Of a stretch of DNA of 64,000 nucleotides, positions 55,090 through 62,909 are shown one piece after another. Position 1 is the stretch's first letter. The number at the start of each line of letters is the position of its first letter. Made by a program: the position numbers and the translations under genes. Where the stretch lies: NCBI RefSeq assembly GCF_000002425.4, contig NC_037254.1:12865500-12929499 (forward strand), in the 5' to 3' direction. The notes under the pieces were generated by a model. The model was not told the origin of the DNA and made no database searches. It worked only from the letters and a program-made list of their open reading frames with translations. The stretch comes from Physcomitrium patens. Its lineage: Eukaryota > Streptophyta > Bryopsida > Funariales > Funariaceae.

Positions 55090-55560
55090 GCTCAAGAACA
55101 ACAAAAGAACAATGTAGATACTTATTACAAAGAACAACTTCATTTCCAATTTGGTGATAAGGTATGATTACTTCATTATAATATTAAAACTATTTACATT
55201 TGTGATAAGTTGGATTATTGTAGACTTGGACCATTTCTTATTTGTGAAGAAGTCAATGTAATCGCTTATTGATTACAACTACCAGAGTCTATGAAAATCC
55301 ATCCCATATTTCACATGTCTCTTTTAAAGCCATATGAGACAATGAATATTTTAGGAAGAAGATAAATACCACCGCCTTCTGTAGAAGTAGATAATAATTA
55401 AGAATTAAAAGTAGAAGAATTTTTAGATTCAAGGCAGCCCTAATATAGGTTGGAATATCTTATTCATTAGCATGGATATGATATCAACAAATGTACATGG
55501 GAGCTAGCAAAAAATCTACAAATGTATTAGAGAAGATTAAGGCTTTTTATCAATGACATC
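55090..55560 (+). pseudogene. Decayed integrase tail and chromodomain
   Basis: Fragments such as [25 protein letters not shown] and LEYLIH..HGYDIN line up in order with the C-terminal end of the young element's Pol (61.5-61.9 kb). Several stops interrupt it. It is a copy of the same chromovirus group, much older. Confidence 0.65.
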
Positions 55561-56014
55561 CATCAAAATCAAGTTGAAAGATAGCAAATTTTTGCTATAA
55601 AAGAAAAAAAATTTAAGAAAGATTATATTTTATCTTTTATCTTTGTTTGTAGTTTTTCTATAATTGTAGTATTAAGAAGATGGAGAATCATCAGCTAGCG
55701 GATTCAACTCAAGTGCCATTATTTGCTGACTTATTGGACAAGACATTACGATTATCACACCCTTCAAGATGATATAATAGGCATAAAGACCTTCAAAAAT
55801 AACATGTCCTTTCTTGAATAGATGACAAGATACAACATATATGGTATCATGACCTGGGAAAAGACTCTTGATGTTTGGTGATTTTATTTGAAGTAAAAAT
55901 GACTCTTGATGGTATTATAAATATTTTGTTTGAAGGAAGTTATGAAGGTTTGAACAATGATCAAATAATAAGGTGGTCTTTTTATCTTAGAATTAGACAT
56001 TATTGATAGTTGAG

Positions 56015-56128
56015 AGGATGTATCAACTACCTTCAAAGGAAATAAAGATCAAAAGATGTATCAACTACCTTCAAAGGAAATAAAGATCAGAGGATGTATC
56101 AATTACTTTCAAAGGAAATAAAGATCAG
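56015..56128. repeat. Three 38-bp tandem repeats
   Basis: Three consecutive 38-bp units begin AGGATGTATCAAC, AAGATGTATCAAC and AGGATGTATCAAT, nearly identical to each other. They lie between the chromodomain remnant and the right LTR remnant of element B. Confidence 0.85.
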
Positions 56129-56737
56129 AGTATGTAATAAATATAATTTGCGGCATCTTAGACTACTTCAAGATGTGATTATCGCTTCTTTTAGAACTTG
56201 TCCCTAAAAGGACAGGTAATGTCATGGATATATATTTACTATAATTATTACTTAAATAATATGAATAAATAGAAGTAAGTAAAAATAATTAATTTCAAAG
56301 TATCTTCTAAAAAAGCTTCCTAAAAACTTTTTAGATGTTGTTTTGATTTTATATGTATTTGTAGTTGATTGATAGGTTAGTTACTTGATCAACAAGTTAA
56401 TCACAAGTCATATGTATTGATAGCTTATAGAAAAAGCTAATTATGTGGCATTTATATAAAAAAACTTGCCTTGCAAATTAAAATACATTTCATGCAAAGT
56501 CAACATATTTTTGGAGGTCCTATAGAATGTTGCTATATAGATTCTAGGTAGATAACATATATAGAGGCAAGAGTGAAGACCTCTTTATTTTTTTTCAATT
56601 CCTTTCTTATTTATAGTCTAGTTTCAAGACTTTCTAGTTTCCTTCTTTTTTGGCAATAGCCATTCCAGTTTTTTTTTACTATACATACTTCTTTATTTCT
56701 ATTTTTTCATATTTTTTTGAAAGAATCTCACTTGTTT

Positions 56738-56742
56738 ATTTG
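56738..56742. repeat. Target-site duplication, left copy (ATTTG)
   Basis: Five bases directly before the 5' LTR, identical to the five directly after the 3' LTR. Five-base duplications are normal for Ty3/gypsy integrases. Confidence 0.85.
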
Positions 56743-56759
56743 TGTTAGGGACATAGTCC

Positions 56760-56985
56760 TTAGAACCTTCTAGAGACAAGTTTCTAGAACCTTCTAGAGA
56801 CAAGCTTCTAGAACCTTCTAGAAGCAAGTCTCTGGAACCTTCTAGAAGGTTCTTAGTTGGTAGAAAATGTTAGGGAGATAGTCCTTAGAACCTTCTAGAG
56901 ATAAGTTTCTAAAACCTTCTAGAAGCAAGTCTCTAGAACCTTCTAGAAGCTTCCTAGTTGGTAGAAGTTGCTTGAGAAGCTTCCT
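56760..56985 (+). promoter_or_regulatory. Array of heat-shock-element-like GAA/TTC units in U3
   Basis: Alternating GAA and TTC cores at five-base spacing form runs that match the nGAAnnTTCnnGAAn consensus bound by heat-shock factors. Perfect four-unit runs lie at 56806-56823, 56835-56852 and 56936-56953, and a three-unit run at 56782-56794. Two-unit or imperfect ones occur at 56763, 56888, 56907-56924 and 56976. The 3' LTR keeps most of them. Function is inferred from the motif only. Confidence 0.6.
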
Positions 56986-56994
56986 AAATAGGAG

Positions 56995-57027
56995 TATATA
57001 TTGGGATCGAGGCTGAAGAGTTCTTCA
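56995..57027 (+). promoter_or_regulatory. TATA box and inferred transcription start of the chromovirus
   Basis: TATATATT at 56995-57002 is followed 25-32 bases later by TCAGTCT, which matches a plant initiator (YYANWYY) with the A at 57027. That would define the start of R. The RNA would begin AGTCTCGACAA. Confidence 0.55.
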
Positions 57028-57165
57028 GTCTCGACAACACATCTCTTGGAGCTCTAGCTCACCTCTCTGGTGTTGTTCTTGTATTCATCTGATTAATCTA
57101 GTTCTTGCCAGTTCTTCTTGAACTTCTTGGTAGATATCAAGTCTGTATTCTGTGTCCATGACAGT

Positions 57166-57177
57166 TTGTCGAGACTG
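57166..57177 (+). other. Primer-binding site, probably self-primed
   Basis: TTGTCGAGACTG lies two bases after the 5' LTR. It is the exact reverse complement of CAGTCTCGACAA in the LTR (57026-57037 and 62767-62778), at the predicted RNA 5' end. I see no fit to the usual initiator-tRNA-Met site (TGGTATCAGAGC) at this position. Confidence 0.65.
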
Positions 57178-57216
57178 CACTCACCTCAGATATCAGAGTT
57201 AGTTTCTTCTTTGTTA

Positions 57217-57401
57217 GAGTGTGGATTACCCCTCTGCTTGGAAGTGTACTAGCACTTTAGAGGTTGCGGATTACCCTCCTCTAAACTGACACTTCTTTTG
57301 TTACAATATTGGAGTCTTATTCTTCTTGGAGAGAGTGGATTACCCCTTTTCTTGAAGCTCTTAAGGCATTTTAGAGGTTGCGGAGTACCCTCCTCTAAAC
57401 C
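57217..57401 (+). repeat. Duplicated hairpin unit in the element leader (114-bp period)
   Basis: GTGGATTACCCC and the following TTAGAGGTTGCGGA...CCTCTAA occur twice, offset by 114 bases (57221 and 57335; 57257 and 57371). Each copy contains the inverted repeat TTAGAGG/CCTCTAA, able to form a short hairpin in the RNA. This could be a packaging or translation element; that is a guess. Confidence 0.6.
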
Positions 57402-57443
57402 AATATTGTCTTTTTGTAGAGTCATTTCTGTCCTTCTCTTAGA

Positions 57444-58469
57444 ATGGTCGGGGGCCAAGACATTAGTATGACGGAAAGTTGAGAGTCCAAGTTAGATGCT
57501 ATCATGAATGCCTTCACTACGTTATCGCAAAGAACTGCAGAGATTGAAGGAGTCATGGCAAGGCTTCATAATGATGGAGCATCTGGGATGGCACAATCTA
57601 GGTTGCACCAGCCTCAAACTTCTACACTTGGAGAAGCAACTTTGCCTCAGGTTCGACAAGCACCGCTGGTTCTACAATATAAAGAACCCCGAGTTAGCCT
57701 TCCGGACAAGTTTGATGGTACATGTTCCAAGTTTCGAGGATTCGTCAACCAAATCGGGTTGATAACAGTTTTACAGCCCAAACGCTATCCAACGGAGGAG
57801 TCACGTGTTGGGCTTGTTGGAACCTTACTTACAAGACAAGCTCTATCATGGTTTGCTCCTTTGTTTGAAAAACGATTGTCCATACTAAACAACTTTGAAA
57901 CCTTTTTGGAGGCATTGGCGGAAGCATTTGGTGAACACGACAAGGTTCGATGGGCTACAACAAAGATCCGGTTACTACGACAAGGGGTACGTTCTACATC
58001 AATCTATGCATCGGACTTCAGGCAATTAGCATGCGACATCAATTGGGACGAAGAAGCGTTGATGAGTCAATTCTATTGGGGTTTAAGGGACGATGTGAAG
58101 GATTTGTTGTTAACTCTTCCTGATCTGCAAATGCTCAACGAAGCTATTAGCCAAGCTGTGAAGTGCGATAACCGCCTATTCCAACGTCGCCAAGACCAAC
58201 GTTCAAGACAACATACGGTTTGCCACACCCCAACTATGTCGGCAAGCAGCGTGAATTCACATTCAGAGGTAGAAGACATGCAAATTGATGCGGTACGTGT
58301 CAAATCTCTTACTCTAGAAGAAAAAAAGCGGCGTATGGAGGAAGGTCTATGCTTGTATTGCGGTGAAGAAGGCCACAAAGTTGGAAACTGCCCCAAGAAG
58401 CAAAATCGACGTATTATCAAGACTAGAGGTGTGTTTATTCAGGAAAACGAGGATGCCCAGCCACAATAG
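57444..58469 (+). pseudogene. gag of the chromovirus (capsid-like, CCHC zinc knuckle), one early stop
   Basis: The open stretch from 57504 to 58469 encodes 321 aa: a coiled N-terminal part, a retrotransposon-gag capsid-like core, and one CCHC zinc knuckle (CLYCGEEGHKVGNC) near residue 284. Upstream in the same frame a better-placed ATG at 57444 is followed by a single TGA at 57480-57482, so the ancestral start was probably 57444. Gag assembles the particle and binds the element RNA. Pol continues in the -1 frame with an overlap of about 43 nt. Confidence 0.8.
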
Positions 58470-61400
58470 GAACCGTGCGACTGGACAGTGAAATATCGCA
58501 ACAACAACCAGGTTCCTTTCTTTTCGCTCAACCTGCCCTTTGTTTTACAATCCCTTTGCTTATTGGCCCTCAGAAACTTAGAACCTTAGCATTATTAGAT
58601 TCAGGAGCATCTGCTTGTTTTTTAGACGAAGAATTTGTAAAGCGTCATAAGATTCCTTTAGTACAAAAATCCAAACATGTTCACGTTGAGGTCATAGATG
58701 GACGACCTTTATTGTCTGGTAGTGTCACCCATGAATCAGAACCTATAGAAGTGACGTTTAAGGACCATAGTAGTCAAATTATTTTCAATATTAATAGAAC
58801 CCCATCAAATCCTGTTATTCTTGGTCTTTCCTGGTTGGAAAAGCATAACCCATCCATAGATTGGAAGTTGCAGAAGATGACCTTTCCCACAAAACCACCT
58901 AAGAGCAAGCCTAGTAAAAAACCCCGAATAGAGAAATCCTTATTTATTGGAGCAAGAGTATTTATAAGATTGTCCAAGGGAGGCACACCGTTTGTCATTT
59001 ATGCGGCTCCAACTACCGGGGAGAAGATCTCGACAGCAAGTATACCGGAGCAATATAAGGATTTTAAAGACGTGTTTCAAAAGAAAAATGCCGACATGCT
59101 ACTGAAACACAGATCATATGATTGCGCCATAGACTTATAGAAAGGAGCACAACCGCCTTTTGGCCTAATCTACAATCTATCGTAGATGGAGTTGGCAGAG
59201 TTGCGGAAGTACATTGACGAGAATCTAGCCAAGAACTTCATCCGTCATTCAAAATCGTCAACTGGAGCACCCATCTTATTTGTGAAGAAGAAAGATGGCT
59301 CGTTGCGGATGTGCGTGGACTATCGAGGCTTCAACAAGGTAACAAAGAAGAATCGTTACCCGTTACCCTTGATTTCTAGTCTCTTAGAACAACTTGGACG
59401 TGCAAGGATCTTTACAAAAATTGATCTAAGGGGAGCTTACAACCTCGTACGAATCAAGGAAGGAGATGAGTGGAAGACAGCGTTTCGTACAAGGTATGGC
59501 CATTTTGAGTATAATGTCATGCCTTTTGGTCTTACCAATGCTCCAGCGGTCTTTCAACATATGATTAATGACATTTTTTGAGAGTACCTTGACGATTTTG
59601 TTGTCATCTATTTGGATGATATTTTGATATTCTCCAAAAATGAGGAAGTACATAAAAAACACGTTCGTTTGGTATTAGAGAAACTACGCGAGCGAGGACT
59701 ATATGCCAAGTTGGAGAAGTGTTTATTTCACGAAATAGAGATGGAGTTTTTGGGGTTCGTTGCGACTACGAAACGCTTGAAGATGGATCCCAAGAAGGTG
59801 GAAGCAATCGTGTCGTGGGAGTTTTCGAAGACGGTTAGAGATGTACAATGCTTTCTTGGTTTTGCCAACTTCTATTGGATCTTTATCAAGAATTATTCTC
59901 AAGTTGCTGCTCCTCTCACTCGATTGACATGCAAGGATAAGCTGGAATGGGGACCTCTAGTAGAGAAGGCGTTTCAAAACTTGAAGACCGCATTTACTAC
60001 GGCTCCAATCTTGATACATCCAGACTTTACAAAGGCCTTCTATTTAGAAATTGATGCTTCGGATTTTGCTTTGGGAGCTGTACATTCACAAATGGGAGAA
60101 GATAAGAAGCTCCATCTGGTTGCATTCTATTCTCGAAAGTTCTCTGCTGCTGAAATCAATTATGAGATCCACGATAAAGAACTTCTTGCTATAGTGGATT
60201 CTTTCCAGGAATGGCATCACTTTCTTGAAGGAGCTGCACATCCAGTGACCGTATATACAGATCACAAGAATTTGGAGTATTTCATGTCGGCTCGAGTTCT
60301 AAATCGACGTCAAGCTCGATGGAGTATGTTGCTATCTAGGTTCGATTTTATTATCACTTATCGACCTGGAAAGTAGCAAGGACTATCTGATGCCTTATCG
60401 AGGAGATCGTATCTTGTATCAAAGGCTGGAGAAGCAGCATTTGATCAACAATGTATGACATTGTTGAAGCCAGAGCAATTTCAGCTTTGCGCTACTATTA
60501 TGCCAATTGATGCTGACTTCCTGAATCAGGTACGTGCCGTAATCATTGAAGATTCAATAGCCATTGATATTAAGCAACGTGCCAATGACGACAAGTTCAA
60601 GGTGGAGGGAGATCTTTTATACTTTGAAGAGCGGTTATATATCCCAAAAGGACCAACACGACTCCGAGTTCTTCAATCTCGCCACGATTTTCCAACTGCG
60701 GGACATTTTGGATTCAACAAGACCTTGGAGCTTATTTCTCGAGATTTTTGGTGGCCCCAAATGTGGAAGGATGTGAAAGATTTTTTCCTCTCCTGCGACA
60801 TCTGTTCAAGATCCAAGAATCCTCGGCATCGCCTTTATGGATTCCTACAGCCATTGTCGATTCCACGTCGGCCATGGTCTTCAATTTCCATGGACTTCAT
60901 CATGGACCTGCCATCATTGAACTCATTTGACAGCATCTTTGTCGTGGTAGATCGGCTTACAAAAATGGCACACTTTGTCCCTTGCAAGAAGACATCGTCC
61001 AGTGAAGTCACAATAAGGCTCTTTCTCGATAATGTGTATCGATATCATGGACTACCAGATGATATCGTATTAGATCGAGGAACCCAATTCGTATCAAAGT
61101 TTTGGAGATCTCTCTTTAAGATACTGAAGGTGGATATCAAGCTTTCTTCGGCTTTTCATCCTCAAACTGACGGTCAAACGGAACGGGTGAACCAAGTCTT
61201 GGAACAATACTTACGATGCAGCATCAACTATCAGCAAGACGATTGGACCACATATCTGCCGCTAGTCGAGTTTGCATATAACAACACCCTCCATGCGTCG
61301 ACTCAATACACACCATTCTTTTCCAGCTATGAGTATCATCCAAAGCTTGATTTATTGAGTCCATCAACAAATAACAATCCAGCAGCTGAAAGATTTGCGA

Positions 61401-61948
61401 AATAACTATCAGAGCTTCAAAATACGTTGAAGCTTCAATTACAATCCGCTCAAGAATCCTACAAGGCGTCTGCAGATAGATTTCGGAATCAAGCACCTAC
61501 TTTCAAAATTGGAGATAAAGCATGGCTTCTTCGATGGAATATCAAGACCAAGTGAGCATGTGATAAGTTGGACTATCGAAGATTGAGACCATTTATCATC
61601 CAAAAGCAAATCAATCCAGTGGCGTACCGTCTGGAATTACCGGCTTCTATGAAGGTACATCCAGTCTTTCATGTTTCTTTGTTAGAGCCTTATCGAGAGT
61701 CATCTTTTCCTAGAAGAGTGCAATGTCCGCCACCTAGTATTGAGATCGAGAACCACGAGGAATACGAGGTTGAAAAGGTGCTGGATTCTCGGCGAAGGTG
61801 GGGCAAGTTGGAGTATCTTATTCATTGGTGCGGCTACGACATTAATGAGCGAATGTGGGAGCCAGCTGAAAATCTCACCAATGAGCCGCAAAAGGTACAG
61901 GAGTTTCATCAACAACATCCTCATAAACCTAAGCCGGTTCGACAATAG
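58427..61948 (+). pseudogene. pol of the chromovirus: protease, RT, RNase H, integrase, chromodomain; six in-frame stops
   Basis: All parts lie in one frame, -1 relative to gag. The protease has LLDSGASACF (about 58590-58620). RT has [23 protein letters not shown] and the YLDD active site (59609-59620). RNase H follows (LEIDASDFALGAV, YTDHKNLEYF). Integrase has an HHCC zinc finger (about 60690-60830) and DDE-type motifs (SMDFIMDLP, DRGTQF, FHPQTDGQTERVN). The chromodomain is at about 61755-61915 ([19 protein letters not shown]). Stops: TAG 59138, TAG 59183, TGA 59579, TAG 60374, TAA 61403, TGA 61553. There is no frame shift inside. The enzyme set reverse-transcribes element RNA and inserts it, and chromodomains steer insertion to marked chromatin. 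This copy is dead in cis. Confidence 0.9.
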
Positions 61949-62079
61949 CTTCTTTCTGAAGCTTGCTCACCCAAGAATATAAGAAAGGGAGAGAGCACCA
62001 CTAAAATTCGTAGTTGATGTAGTTATTTTCTCCAAGTTAAAATAGAATTTTTTCAGTAGCCATAGTTTGGTCTTCTGAT

Positions 62080-62373
62080 ATGGATAGCCAAGAGATAGAT
62101 ACTATGCCAGTCAGATTATCTCAACCAACTAGTTCACGAAGGCGACCCCGAAATGAAGAACCACTTGCACCACGACGACGACGGAGGATACCAAGTAACC
62201 GATCATTGGTGATTGTATTTGAGTCCGAGCCTGCTTACGATGGTCAACCAGAAGGCATATTTACAGGACAATTTCACAATGAAGACATGGAAGTTCATGC
62301 TTGGTCAGAAGTTGAAAGAGTGGGCCACTACCGTTGGCTTCAAGGGCCGATGAACCACTTACCTCGTGAATAA
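62080..62373 (+). CDS. Small extra ORF after pol in the chromovirus, function unknown
   Basis: An intact 97-aa frame between the pol stop (61946-61948) and the polypurine tract, in a different frame from pol. The N-terminal half is basic, with a run of five arginines (RRRRR) that could be a nuclear signal or nucleic-acid contact. The C-terminal half is acidic and aromatic (HAWSEVERVGHYRWLQGP). I recognise no family. Standard chromoviruses end with integrase/chromodomain, so an extra gene here is unusual. It is free of stops while pol has six, though it is much shorter. Whether it is translated is unknown. Confidence 0.5.
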   Translation: MDSQEIDTMPVRLSQPTSSRRRPRNEEPLAPRRRRRIPSNRSLVIVFESEPAYDGQPEGIFTGQFHNEDMEVHAWSEVERVGHYRWLQGPMNHLPRE

Positions 62374-62469
62374 CAGTTGGAGTTCATAGCAGACGTTATG
62401 CGACAGATCTTCATTTTCTTACGTTGGTACTGATTGACAACAACATTGCTTCTCAAAGACCTCGAAGCT

Positions 62470-62480
62470 AAAGGAGGGGG
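62470..62480 (+). other. Polypurine tract
   Basis: AAAGGAGGGGG lies three bases before the 3' LTR and is the expected plus-strand primer site. Confidence 0.8.
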
Positions 62481-62483
62481 TGA

Positions 62484-62904
62484 TGTTAGAGACATAGTCC
62501 TTAGAACCTTCTAGAGACAAGTTTCTAGAACCTTCTAGAGACAAGCTTCTAGAACCTTCTAGAAGCAAGTCTTTGGATCCTTCTAGAAGCTTCTTAGTTG
62601 GTAGAAGATGTTAGGGACATAGTCCTTAGAACCTTCTAGAGATAAGTTTCTAAAACCTTCTAGAAGCAAGTCTCTAGAACCTTCTAGAAGCTTCCTAGTT
62701 GATAGAAGTTGCTTGAGAAGCTTCTTAAATAGGAGTATATATTGGGATCAAGGCTGAAGAGTTCTTCAGTCTCGACAACACATCTCTTGGAGCTCTAGCT
62801 CACCTCTCTGGTGTTGTTCTTGTATTCATCTGATTAATCTAGTTCTTGCCAGTTCTTCTTGAACTTCTTGGTAGATATCAAGTCTGTATTCTGTGTCCGT
62901 GATA
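62484..62904 (+). repeat. 3' LTR of the chromovirus
   Basis: 421 bp, starting TGTTAG and ending GATA where the 5' LTR ends GACA. The differences from the 5' LTR are mostly transitions. Confidence 0.92.
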
Positions 62905-62909
62905 ATTTG
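62905..62909. repeat. Target-site duplication, right copy (ATTTG)
   Basis: Directly follows the 3' LTR and matches 56738-56742. Confidence 0.85.

Larger units (their letters stand above)
52721..56742 (+). mobile_element. Decayed Ty3/gypsy element B (plus strand), possibly composite
   Basis: About 53238-54233 encodes a broken polyprotein. Recognisable pieces include TVAKKVRPVATQLP, LKIGGGEFL, VPKKSGALRFIQDMQPANK, the RT pieces IYSIGDLYFGYDQF and PFVDDIPIKG, and, after a frame change at about 54235, RNase H (VTVDTSPITIGWAID, about 54238-54873). Stops occur near 53550, 53782, 53958 and 54231. Downstream (about 55090-55560), a decayed integrase tail and chromodomain resemble the young chromovirus instead. 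The right-hand LTR remnant (about 56221-56742, starting TGTCATGG) is in opposite orientation to those of element A. Many changes look like G-to-A or C-to-T. Confidence 0.6.
56743..57163 (+). repeat. 5' LTR of the chromovirus
   Basis: Runs TGTTAG...GACA, 421 bp. U3 is about 56743-56993 plus the TATA region, and R begins near 57027 by inference. The first 20 bases of the LTR recur at 56868, so U3 contains an internal duplication with a period of about 125 bp. Confidence 0.92.
56743..62904 (+). mobile_element. Young Ty3/gypsy chromovirus LTR retrotransposon (6162 bp)
   Basis: The ends are supported by two 421-bp LTRs starting TGTTAG and an ATTTG duplication on both sides. Order: 5' LTR, 12-nt priming site (57166-57177), a leader with a 114-bp duplication, gag, pol (protease, RT, RNase H, integrase, chromodomain), a small extra ORF, polypurine tract and 3' LTR. 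The LTRs differ at about 11 positions by my count (about 97% identity), so insertion is recent compared with the neighbouring decayed elements. The coding region nevertheless has seven in-frame stops, so this copy cannot make a full polyprotein. The chromodomain and probable self-priming place it near the Tf1/sushi or Tcn1-like chromoviruses, the latter reported from mosses. Confidence 0.92.

Noticed and set aside
57185..57200. tRNA-Met-type priming site (ATATCAGAG) in the chromovirus
   Set aside because: Too far (about 30 bases) from the LTR end and only a partial match. The self-complementary site directly after the LTR is a better candidate.
58073..58420. Minus-strand frame opposite gag
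   Set aside because: Shadow of the gag coding strand.
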